A DNA stretch of 64,000 nucleotides from Thermodesulfovibrionia bacterium (GTDB lineage: Bacteria > Nitrospirota > Thermodesulfovibrionia > UBA6902). Within the stretch, counting starts at the first letter, position 1; every line of letters starts with the position of its first letter. The notes under the pieces are model-generated. The model saw nothing but the letters and a program-made list of their open reading frames with translations. It was not told the DNA's origin and did not search any database. The stretch spans positions 255,481-319,480 of the forward strand of contig JAUSMY010000056.1 in the NCBI GenBank assembly GCA_030646035.1. The letters are read 5' to 3'. Positions 26,614 to 33,895 of the stretch are shown in pieces. The position numbers were made by a program, and so were the translations under genes.

Positions 26614-27177
26614 ATGGATAGAAAGAAGATTGAAAAAGGCATAAGGCTGGTTCTTGAAGGCATCGGGGAAGACACCGAAAGGCCCGGGCTCAAGGATACG
26701 CCGCAGCGCATCGCCATACTCTATGAAGAGATCTTCGCAGGCCTCTCCACGCCGGATGATGAGATTCTTAAACCAATAGAGGGTGAAAGCCATGACGAGA
26801 TGGTGCTTCTTAAAAATATCCCATTCTATTCAGTATGCGAGCATCATCTTCTTCCTTTTATAGGCAAGGCGCATGTCGCCTATATCCCTTCAGGCGGAAA
26901 GATCGTCGGTTTAAGTGAACTGGCAAAAGCGGTTGAACTCTTTGCCAAGAGGCCCACGGTGCAGGAACGGCTTACAACCCAGCTTGCCGACCTTATAATG
27001 AAGAAATTAAAACCAAAAGGCGCGATGGTGATCATTGACGCGGAGCACCTCTGCCTTTCCATGCGCGGGCTTAAGAAGTCAGGAGCGAGCACAGTCACAT
27101 CAGCCGTCAGAGGGATCTTCAGGACCAAGGAATCTACAAGGATGGAGCTTCTGGAGCTTATCAAGCAGAACAATTAA
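26614..27177 (+). CDS. folE: GTP cyclohydrolase I
   Basis: First enzyme of tetrahydrofolate synthesis: GTP to dihydroneopterin triphosphate. The 187 residues include [19 protein letters not shown] (zinc Cys and His ligands), [21 protein letters not shown] and HLCLSMRGL with the third zinc ligand. I use the ATG at 26614; a GTG three codons earlier (26605) is the alternative. Neither has a good Shine-Dalgarno sequence. It lies in line with the FolD-like gene and metVF, so it may supply folate for the pathway. Confidence 0.94.
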   Translation: MDRKKIEKGIRLVLEGIGEDTERPGLKDTPQRIAILYEEIFAGLSTPDDEILKPIEGESHDEMVLLKNIPFYSVCEHHLLPFIGKAHVAYIPSGGKIVGLSELAKAVELFAKRPTVQERLTTQLADLIMKKLKPKGAMVIIDAEHLCLSMRGLKKSGASTVTSAVRGIFRTKESTRMELLELIKQNN

Positions 27178-27210
27178 ACCGGCCCATATTTCAGGCATAA
27201 GGAGTGAAAA

Positions 27211-27879
27211 ATGATAATCACCAAGAAACGCGACTTTAAGGCTTTGCTGGAAAATATCGCAGACTACAAAAGTTTCTTTCTCATCGGCTGTTCCGAGTGC
27301 GCTTCACTCTGCGGAACAGGCGGCGAACCAGAACTCGCAGCGCTTAAAATAGCGCTTGAAGCTGAGGGAAAGACCGTCACCGGAACCATGCTTCCTAAGA
27401 CAGGATGCCAGACGCTCGGCACAAAGATCGAGTTAAAAAAAGATAAAGATTCATGCGCTGCTGCTGATGCCATAATCGTCATGTCCTGCGGAGCAGGCAC
27501 ACAGTCAGCCGTTGAGATATTCCCTGACAAACCCGTATTCCCGTCCAACGATACGCTCTTTCTCGGCAACATGACAAGGTTTCAGATGTTCGATGAAAGA
27601 TGCTCCCTGTGCGGCGAGTGCATACTTGATAAGACAGGCGGCATCTGCCCTGTCACCGCATGCCCCAAGGGGCTTCTGAACGGCCCCTGCGGCGGGACGA
27701 ATGAAGGCAAATGCGAGGTCAGCCCGGACATAGAGTGCGCGTGGGTAAGGATATATAACAGGATGAAGAAGACCAACAGGCTTGAAGATTTCAAAAAGAC
27801 GCTCAGCCCGAAGAACTGGTCAGCCAGCAGAAAGCCCGCTACCCTTAATACCCGTGAGAAAGAGGAGGTAAAAAAGTGA
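27211..27879 (+). CDS. metV: MetV: methylenetetrahydrofolate reductase partner protein
   Basis: Zinc/Fe-S protein that forms a complex with MetF in acetogens and related bacteria. The 222 residues have an N-terminal cysteine-bearing region (GCSECASLCGTGGEPEL), a central GCQTLG segment, and the C-terminal MetF-C domain rich in Cys: CSLCGECILDKTGGICPV, then ACPKGLLNGPCGG. Its stop codon overlaps the GTG start of metF (GTGA). AAGGAG lies before the ATG. Confidence 0.9.
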   Translation: MIITKKRDFKALLENIADYKSFFLIGCSECASLCGTGGEPELAALKIALEAEGKTVTGTMLPKTGCQTLGTKIELKKDKDSCAAADAIIVMSCGAGTQSAVEIFPDKPVFPSNDTLFLGNMTRFQMFDERCSLCGECILDKTGGICPVTACPKGLLNGPCGGTNEGKCEVSPDIECAWVRIYNRMKKTNRLEDFKKTLSPKNWSASRKPATLNTREKEEVKK

Positions 27880-28757
27880 GCCTTAGAGACGCCCTTAATT
27901 CCGGAAAATTTGTTGTAACAGCAGAAGTCGGCCCTCCAAAGGGCACTGATATAAAGAAGATACTCCATGAATCAGAGTTGCTCAAAGGGAAAGTGGATGC
28001 CCTGAACGTAACGGATAACCAGTCTGCCGTCATGCGCATCAGCTCTGTCTCATTCTGCAAACTCCTTCTTGAAATGGGGCATGAGCCTATCCTCCAGATG
28101 ACTTGCCGCGACAGAAACCGCATCGGGCTTCAGTCAGACCTGTTAGGCGCGAGTATACTCGGAATAAAGAATGTCCTCTGCATGACCGGCGACCATCCTA
28201 ATGCAGGCGACCATAAAGAGGCAAAACCTGTATATGACATCGAGTCTGTCCAGCTTCTTCAGATAGTAGCCGGTCTTAATGCAGGCAAAGATATGATGGG
28301 TAATGAGCTTAAAGGCGCGACCGATTTTTATCAGGGCGCTGTTGTCACACCTGAGTCCAATCCGATTGAGCCGCAGCTTATGAAGTTTGAAAAGAAGATA
28401 GCGGCAGGAGCGAACTTCTTCCAGACACAGGCGATATATGACATAGACAAGTTCAAGGATTTTATGAATTACTCAAGGCAATTCCCTGTTAAGATACTTG
28501 CCGGATTAGTTCTCCTGAAGAGCGCTGGCATGGCTAACTTCATGAACAAGTTCGTTCCCGGAATTACCGTTCCTCAGAACCTTATCGATGAGTTAAAGGC
28601 AGCGGGCAAAGAAAAGGCTTTAGATGCAGGAATAGATATAATGGCAAGGCATATCAGACAGCTTAAGGATGAAAAGATCTGCGACGGCGTTCACATCATG
28701 GCGATCGGCGCGGAAGACAAAGTGCCTGAGATAATGGAGAGAGCCGGACTGCTTTAA
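27876..28757 (+). CDS. metF: Methylenetetrahydrofolate reductase MetF
   Basis: Flavoprotein reducing 5,10-methylene-THF to 5-methyl-THF, the last step of the methyl branch before AcsE. The 293-residue TIM barrel carries AEVGPPKGTDIKKI, NVTDNQSA, LQMTCRDRNRIGLQSDLLGA, TGDHPNAGDH and the FFQTQAIYDIDKF segment. The GTG start is supported by AGAGGAGGT. No hdrABC, mvhD or rnfC2 genes adjoin it here, so the electron donor of MetVF remains open. Confidence 0.95.
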   Translation: MSLRDALNSGKFVVTAEVGPPKGTDIKKILHESELLKGKVDALNVTDNQSAVMRISSVSFCKLLLEMGHEPILQMTCRDRNRIGLQSDLLGASILGIKNVLCMTGDHPNAGDHKEAKPVYDIESVQLLQIVAGLNAGKDMMGNELKGATDFYQGAVVTPESNPIEPQLMKFEKKIAAGANFFQTQAIYDIDKFKDFMNYSRQFPVKILAGLVLLKSAGMANFMNKFVPGITVPQNLIDELKAAGKEKALDAGIDIMARHIRQLKDEKICDGVHIMAIGAEDKVPEIMERAGLL

Positions 28758-28766
28758 GATTTCAGA

Positions 28767-28866
28767 AACTCCTCCCCCTCTTAAGTTAAGAGGGGGCAAG
28801 GGGGAGTTACTATAATAACCCCTCCTAACCTCCCCTTAAACTAAGAGGAGGAAATAAAGGCAAGGG
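28767..28866. repeat. Two head-on copies of the C/G-rich hairpin repeat
   Basis: The first copy has C5TCTTAA (28774-28784) paired with TTAAG A G5 (28786-28796), then GCAA, G5, AGTT. The second copy, in the reverse orientation, has AACCCCTCC, TAACC and a hairpin around TTAAACTAA. The pair lies between metF and the toxin gene and may act as a transcript end. Confidence 0.75.
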
Positions 28867-28882
28867 GTTCTACGCATTATTC

Positions 28883-29161
28883 TCAACCGAAAATGTTGTA
28901 ATTGTAAATTTGATTGTAATGGCCTATGAAGCGGAATTCAACCACATCTTTCCCTGTAAATCTAAATACGATTCTGTAGTGGATATCAATTCTGAAACTC
29001 CAGACATCATGACCTTTTGGATGAAGTTTTTCTGTTCTGAGGATGGGATTAAAGGGATTCTCCCTGAATAATTTTGTCTTCTCGTCAGCTTTAATCCTAA
29101 TCTTTATCGGAAGTTTAAGAAACAACTCATCGAATGTTGCAGTAGTATATATCTCTGTCAT
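28883..29161 (-). CDS. RelE/ParE-superfamily toxin
   Basis: A 92-residue basic protein with the RelE-fold pattern: an N-terminal helix pair (DELFLKLPIKIRIKADEKTK), a loop with HPKGHDVWSFRID, then strands HYRIVFRFTGKDVVEFRFIGHYNQIY in two halves. Such proteins are ribosome-dependent mRNA interferases or gyrase poisons; the catalytic class cannot be chosen by eye. Its ATG is 5 bp after the stop of the gene at 29167-29367, the usual antitoxin-first order. Confidence 0.82.
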   Translation of the reverse strand: MTEIYTTATFDELFLKLPIKIRIKADEKTKLFRENPFNPILRTEKLHPKGHDVWSFRIDIHYRIVFRFTGKDVVEFRFIGHYNQIYNYNIFG

Positions 29162-29166
29162 GCCTT

Positions 29167-29367
29167 CTATGCGATTTCAAGCAGAGATTTTCTCTTTATT
29201 GTACGGCCTGCTTTATGATCTGCTTCTGATTTTTTCAGTGTCTCGATAAAATCCTTTTTATAAAGACCGACAGCATTACAGAACATCTCATAATTTTCTT
29301 TTGTTATTTCAAACTTGACCTTATCTTTTGTTACTCTCTTAATTTCGGCAGACAATGTTTTTTGCAT
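29167..29367 (-). CDS. Cognate antitoxin (unclassified)
   Basis: A 66-residue protein, charged and Lys-rich. I chose the ATG at 29367 because GGAGGT stands 9 bp upstream. A longer frame from 29496 has no ribosome site and an unrelated N-terminus. The sequence (KVKFEITKENYEMFCNAVG ... EADHKAGRTIKRKSLLEIA) looks like the toxin-wrapping helices of small antitoxins; no clear DNA-binding motif is seen. It directly precedes the RelE-type toxin. Confidence 0.72.
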   Translation of the reverse strand: MQKTLSAEIKRVTKDKVKFEITKENYEMFCNAVGLYKKDFIETLKKSEADHKAGRTIKRKSLLEIA

Positions 29368-29458
29368 ATCAGCACCTCCGGTTTTATTATACAATTTTTG
29401 CAGATTGTAATTGCTAAGAGGAGGAATAAAGACAAGATGCCTGCGAGTGCAGGCTGCA

Positions 29459-29947
29459 CTATTTTCCGAGATAAGCCCGCTCGATTGCGAACTCAATTTG
29501 GGTTCCCTGCAACGCAGAAATATCTTTTAGACTTTCGATATAGACCCGGTAATCGCCGGGGGACATCTTAAAATTAATAATGATTCCATGAAATCTGTCA
29601 ACGGAAATTCCAGCATACTGCAACTCTGATACCTCTTTATCCAGAATCGTTTTTTCACCCGTAGTATCGATTTGCGCGACTCGAATTCGCAGCGGAATGG
29701 GGATGCCGTCACTATACTTGAAATGACCAGCCAGCCTGGCGACACGCTCAAAATCACCCTTCTTGAACCCAACCCGCAAAGTGAAGCTGTATGTATCACT
29801 CTTTTCGATACGGAAATAGCTTTCGATCTTTGTTCCAGCCTTCTGCACCTCAAACGGCATAATGATCGGGGGCGTTGGCAGATGCCTGCACGCAGACAGT
29901 ACTGGCAACATAATAAACAGCATTAATAATCGTCGCCTGATATTCAT
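29459..29947 (-). CDS. Putative lipoprotein, DUF5625-like
   Basis: A 162-residue protein. The N-terminus MNIRRRLLMLFIMLPVLSAC is a lipoprotein signal with lipobox LSAC, so Cys20 is the likely lipid anchor. The remainder is beta-rich (YSFTLRVGFKKGDF, GIPIPLRIRVAQID, RVYIESLKDI), somewhat like DUF5625 proteins. The function is unknown. The reading frame stays open up to 30052, but the signal peptide argues for the start at 29947. No strong Shine-Dalgarno sequence. Confidence 0.65.
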   Translation of the reverse strand: MNIRRRLLMLFIMLPVLSACRHLPTPPIIMPFEVQKAGTKIESYFRIEKSDTYSFTLRVGFKKGDFERVARLAGHFKYSDGIPIPLRIRVAQIDTTGEKTILDKEVSELQYAGISVDRFHGIIINFKMSPGDYRVYIESLKDISALQGTQIEFAIERAYLGK

Positions 29948-30144
29948 GAAGTTGCAAAGTTGCGTCGTGATTTTTGTATCTATCATTTTCTGACTCATGT
30001 CTTTAAAGCTCATAATGAATGTAATCATAATATTTATTAGAATTTTAAACAAGAACTTTTTTACAGCAGAAATTTATATTGTCAATATTTGTAACCCGTG
30101 CCTCTTATTTCGTAAAATAGGCGCATGGCATTAGGGAGCAACAC

Positions 30145-30172
30145 ACCCCTAATCCCCTCTTGATAGAGGGGA
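30145..30172. repeat. C/G-rich hairpin repeat upstream of lgt
   Basis: ACCCCTAAT, then hairpin CCCCTCT (30154-30160)/AGAGGGG (30165-30171) with a 4-nt loop. Its reverse complement matches the copy at 63763-63795 over nearly its whole length. Confidence 0.75.
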
Positions 30173-30195
30173 ATTAAAATAACTTACAGGAAATC

Positions 30196-31032
30196 ATGAA
30201 CAACTTCACTGACTTCTGGCAGCATATACCGGAGCACATCAACCCTAACATCATAGCTATCGGCCAGTTTCAGATCCGCTATTACGGAATGATGTACATC
30301 GTCGCGTTCGCCATTGTCTATCTCCTTGTAATAAAGAGGGTCAAAGGTGAAGGATTCAGTTTTACAAAAGAGACTATACAGGATGCCTTTGTCTGGATGA
30401 TCGTCGGCCTTATGGCAGGAGGAAGGCTCGGGTATGTATTGTTTTACAATCTGAATTATTACCTCTCGCACCCGCTTGAGATATTTCTCCCATTCTCATT
30501 TGAGAACGGCATTCAATTCATCGGCATTGCGGGAATGTCATACCATGGTGGACTCGTAGGGCTCATAACAGCCGCCCTGCTCTTCTGTAGAAAAAGGAAG
30601 ATCGATTTCTGGTATTTCACAGACCTCTTTGCCCCTGTAGCTCCTCTCGGCTACACATTCGGAAGGATCGGCAACTTCATTAACGGCGAGCTTTACGGCA
30701 GAGAGACAACTGCTGCGTGGGGGATGTACTTTCCGCTTGATTCAGATACCTTGCTCAGGCATCCGTCACAGCTGTATGAAGCATTTTTTGAGGGGTTAAT
30801 CCTCTTTATCATTCTATGGAGCGTACGCAAAAAGAGTCCGTTCAATGGATTTCTCCTGTCGCTGTATTTAATAGGGTACGGGCTTGTCAGGTTTGTCATA
30901 GAATTCTTCAGGCAGCCCGATCCCCAGCTCGGATTCATCCTCGGCCCTTTAAGCATGGGGCAGGCGCTATGCCTGACAATGATAATTTGTGGTGCAGCGA
31001 TATATTTCATAAGAAGCGGCAGTAAGGCATAG
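30196..31032 (+). CDS. lgt: Prolipoprotein diacylglyceryl transferase
   Basis: Inner-membrane enzyme that attaches diacylglycerol to the lipobox cysteine of prolipoproteins. The 278 residues hold about seven membrane segments and the Lgt signature GRIGNFINGELYGRET near residues 155-170, plus GGRLGYVLFYN, GMSYHGGLVG and the C-terminal HPSQLYEAFFEG motif. The length is typical. It could process the lipoprotein encoded at 29459-29947 among others. Confidence 0.96.
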   Translation: MNNFTDFWQHIPEHINPNIIAIGQFQIRYYGMMYIVAFAIVYLLVIKRVKGEGFSFTKETIQDAFVWMIVGLMAGGRLGYVLFYNLNYYLSHPLEIFLPFSFENGIQFIGIAGMSYHGGLVGLITAALLFCRKRKIDFWYFTDLFAPVAPLGYTFGRIGNFINGELYGRETTAAWGMYFPLDSDTLLRHPSQLYEAFFEGLILFIILWSVRKKSPFNGFLLSLYLIGYGLVRFVIEFFRQPDPQLGFILGPLSMGQALCLTMIICGAAIYFIRSGSKA

Positions 31033-31095
31033 CATAGATTTGTCTGTGTTATAATCAATGATAAAATAATAATCAGTATTTGGAGGGCAGGATAA

Positions 31096-31527
31096 ATGAT
31101 TGCAAAGAGCGGCGATAAGGTTAAGGTTCACTATACGTTAAAAGATATAAATAATGAGGTGTTAGAGTCTTCGCGTGAAACTCATCCTTTAGAGTTCACT
31201 CTTGGCGATAAACATGTCATCCCCGGGTTTGATAAGGGCGTGACCGGCATGAAGGTCGGAGAGTCAAAGACAGTCCATATACCATTCCTTGAGGCTTACG
31301 GCGCGAGGAATGAAGCGATGATATTTGAATTTGATAAAAGCAAAGCGCCCGAACAGTTTGACCCGTCGATCGGGCAGACTGTAAAACTCCACAGGGCTGA
31401 CGGGATGCCGGTCATGGCAACGGTTATCGGAAAAACCCCAAAAGGATTTATGATGGATACAAATCATCCCCTTGCAGGCAAAGACCTTACATTCGATTTG
31501 GAGCTGGTAGAAATTATTACTGAGTAG
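31096..31527 (+). CDS. FKBP-type peptidyl-prolyl isomerase, SlyD-like
   Basis: A 143-residue prolyl isomerase/chaperone. The FKBP part is split by an inserted-in-flap domain as in SlyD: VKVHYTLKD and VLESSRETHPLEFTLGDKHV with VIPGFDKGVTGMKVGE at the front, and the flap domain with EQFDPSIGQTVKLHRADGM and VIGKTPKGFMMDTNHPLAGK behind. It lacks the His-rich nickel tail of SlyD. It is 64 bp after lgt and 17 bp before panB. GGAGG precedes the ATG. Confidence 0.92.
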   Translation: MIAKSGDKVKVHYTLKDINNEVLESSRETHPLEFTLGDKHVIPGFDKGVTGMKVGESKTVHIPFLEAYGARNEAMIFEFDKSKAPEQFDPSIGQTVKLHRADGMPVMATVIGKTPKGFMMDTNHPLAGKDLTFDLELVEIITE

Positions 31528-31544
31528 CATAAAAGATAAATACC

Positions 31545-32345
31545 ATGTCATCAATTACTATCACGGATATCATTAACAAAAAACGCAGCGGCAGCAAGAT
31601 CACAATGCTTACCGCCTATGACTACCCTTTTGCCCAAATAGTTGACGAGGCAGGTATAGATATGATCCTTGTAGGAGACTCTCTGGGAATGGTGGTTCAG
31701 GGACTTGAGAATACACTGCCTGTAACAATGGATGAGATGATATACCATACAAAGATGGTATCCAGGGCATCAAAAAATGCGATGGTGATCGGGGACATGC
31801 CTTTCATGTCATATCAGGCATCTATCGAAGAAGCGGTAAGAAATGCCGGAAGATTTCTCAAAGAGGCCGGAGCATCTGCAGTCAAGATCGAGGGGGGAGC
31901 CGAGGTTGCCGACCGCATAAAGGCGATGACAAGGTCAGATATCCCTGTGATGGCGCACATAGGGCTTACGCCCCAGTCGATACACAGGATGGGCGGTTAT
32001 AAGGTGCAGGGCAAGACCGAAGCGGCAGCGGCAAAGCTTATTGATGAGGCTGTAATTGCAGAAGATGCAGGCGCATTTTCTTTACTGCTTGAAGCCATAC
32101 CGATGGAGCTTGCAAAAAAGATCACTGAAAGACTTTCAATACCTACCATTGGGATAGGCGCGGGGCCTTACTGCGATGGACAGGTGCTCGTGCTCCATGA
32201 TGTGATCGGACTTTTTGAGAGATTTACGCCGAAGTTTGTAAAGAGATATGCAAATATTAAAAATGATGTATTGATCGCAGTAAAAAGTTTCAAAACAGAT
32301 GTTGAAAAAGGTTCATTCCCATCTGACAAGGAGAGCTTCAAGTAG
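31545..32345 (+). CDS. panB: 3-methyl-2-oxobutanoate hydroxymethyltransferase PanB
   Basis: Transfers a hydroxymethyl group from 5,10-methylene-THF to 2-oxoisovalerate, first step of pantothenate synthesis and thus of coenzyme A. The 266 residues include [53 protein letters not shown] and [14 protein letters not shown], all diagnostic. It follows the FKBP gene by 17 bp. It uses the same folate pool as the Wood-Ljungdahl genes. Confidence 0.96.
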   Translation: MSSITITDIINKKRSGSKITMLTAYDYPFAQIVDEAGIDMILVGDSLGMVVQGLENTLPVTMDEMIYHTKMVSRASKNAMVIGDMPFMSYQASIEEAVRNAGRFLKEAGASAVKIEGGAEVADRIKAMTRSDIPVMAHIGLTPQSIHRMGGYKVQGKTEAAAAKLIDEAVIAEDAGAFSLLLEAIPMELAKKITERLSIPTIGIGAGPYCDGQVLVLHDVIGLFERFTPKFVKRYANIKNDVLIAVKSFKTDVEKGSFPSDKESFK

Positions 32346-32537
32346 CTCTGCAATACCTTCATCTTATACCATCCTGACATCAGTTAACCCATGATTATAC
32401 GTTTGCAACTATTGTCTGCGTCACTAATGTGAAATTCTTTTTTATAATCACCAAAAATAAAATGTTTTAGTAAAATATGTGGTGCACAAATTATTCTCAA
32501 TCGTATATAATATATCCGTCTGATTAACAGGTGCGCT

Positions 32538-32858
32538 ATGGAAAGAAGAAATTCAGAAAGATATGACATCAATGTTGACGCCAATATTATCTATAACGAC
32601 GTTATAGTTTTAGGGGTCATAGAGAACTTCTCTGACGACGGATTGGGCGTAAGATGTGTTTCAAACGAAGGCCTGAACCCTGTTGAAATAGGCGATATTA
32701 TTAAGGTTGAATTTAAGATATTTTATGAAAACTTAGTATGTTTTCCATGTGAGGTAAGGTGGAAAAAAGAATTCAACGATTCGGTGCAGGGTTCTATATT
32801 GAGGATCGGGATGGAGCACCTGAAAGCTGAAGATAATACTCCCATGATCTGCCGATGA
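32538..32858 (+). CDS. PilZ domain protein (c-di-GMP receptor)
   Basis: A 106-residue single-domain PilZ protein. Both c-di-GMP-binding elements are present: RNSER (RxxxR) at residues 3-7 and NFSDDG (NxSxxG) near 35-40. A possible -10 box TATAAT lies at 32507-32512. Single PilZ proteins act by binding a partner when loaded with c-di-GMP. The nearby cyclase/phosphodiesterase gene at 33892 and the surface operon behind it are candidate context, but the target is not known. Confidence 0.9.
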   Translation: MERRNSERYDINVDANIIYNDVIVLGVIENFSDDGLGVRCVSNEGLNPVEIGDIIKVEFKIFYENLVCFPCEVRWKKEFNDSVQGSILRIGMEHLKAEDNTPMICR

Positions 32859-33022
32859 TCCATATGTAACAAAAAAGTTATACGCTTTATAATCTCCCCG
32901 GATCTCCTTACACTATTAATTGTTTATCTCCTCAATTTTGTTGCCCGCCCCCATAATGTTAAAATAATTTGTATTTGATATATTAAGTGAGAATAAATCT
33001 AAAGTTAAAGAGGTGTCTACCC

Positions 33023-33895
33023 ATGCGCATTATCCTCGCCATAATTGCCATATTTATTTTTTCCACCCAATCTCATGCTGCTGAGGAATTAAATATAGGA
33101 CTTATCCCCGAGCAGAACGTATTCAAACAGATGAAGAAGTATGAACCTCTGGGGAAATACATAGAGAATAAGACAGGGGTAAAACTTAATTTCATAATCC
33201 TTTCAAGATACGGGAACATCATTGATAACTTTAACAGCATGAACCTCGACGGCGCATTCTGGGGCAGCTTTACAGGCGCAATGGCAATCAAAAAACTGAA
33301 CATACAGCCTATAGCAAGGCCGGTAAACCCTGATGGCAACTCCTCTTATCAGGGATATATTTTTGTGCATAAGGACAGCAGGATCGACAGTGTCGCCAGA
33401 ATGAAAAACTCTGTTATAGCATTTGTAGACAAGGCAACCACTGCCGGGTACATATTTCCCATGGCCTATTTCAGGGAGAACGGCGTAACCAACATTGACA
33501 GCTACTTTAAAGAACACTTTTTTGCAGGCAGCCACGATGCAGCCATATACGCCGTACTCAATAAAGAAGCGACAGTAGGGTGCGCTAAAAACACGATCTT
33601 TGATATGCTTGCCAAAGAAGATCCTTCGGTAAAAAATGATCTCGTGATACTTGCAAAATCACCATTTGTACCGTCAAACGGACTCGGCATAAAAAGCAAT
33701 ATTGCCATATCCGTAAGAAACAGACTGCAGGCCGCGCTTCTGGGCATGAGCAAAGATCCTGAAGGAATAGCGGTGCTTGAAAAGTTCGGGGCCAGAGAGT
33801 TTATCAGCACAACAAAGGAAGATTATCAGCCTGTATTTGATATGATAAATAAAGCAGGCATCGATCTCGACACCTATAACTACAGGAACAAATGA
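33023..33895 (+). CDS. PhnD/SsuA-type periplasmic binding protein
   Basis: A 290-residue secreted protein. The ATG at 33023 with GAGGTG 8 bp upstream gives a clean signal peptide ending SQSHA or SHA-A. A GTG at 32987 is rejected because it puts extra charged residues before it. The mature part resembles phosphate/phosphonate binding proteins: IGLIPEQNVFKQMKKYEPLGKYIE in two pieces, DGAFWGSFTGAMAIKKL, and YQGYIFVHKDSRI. No permease or ATPase gene is near; its stop overlaps the start of the GGDEF-EAL gene, so it is probably a sensory binding protein. Confidence 0.85.
   Translation: MRIILAIIAIFIFSTQSHAAEELNIGLIPEQNVFKQMKKYEPLGKYIENKTGVKLNFIILSRYGNIIDNFNSMNLDGAFWGSFTGAMAIKKLNIQPIARPVNPDGNSSYQGYIFVHKDSRIDSVARMKNSVIAFVDKATTAGYIFPMAYFRENGVTNIDSYFKEHFFAGSHDAAIYAVLNKEATVGCAKNTIFDMLAKEDPSVKNDLVILAKSPFVPSNGLGIKSNIAISVRNRLQAALLGMSKDPEGIAVLEKFGAREFISTTKEDYQPVFDMINKAGIDLDTYNYRNK

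Noticed and set aside
29368-29496. 43-codon N-terminal extension of the antitoxin
   Set aside because: The ATG at 29367 has a strong GGAGGT site; the extension has none and contains part of the intergenic region.
28767-30175. Insertion sequence in the repeat-rich stretch around the toxin-antitoxin pair
   Set aside because: No transposase frame, no terminal inverted repeats enclosing the genes and no target duplication could be seen.
32987-33022. GTG start twelve codons upstream of the PhnD-like gene
   Set aside because: It puts charged residues before a clean signal peptide, and GAGGTG is correctly placed for the ATG at 33023.
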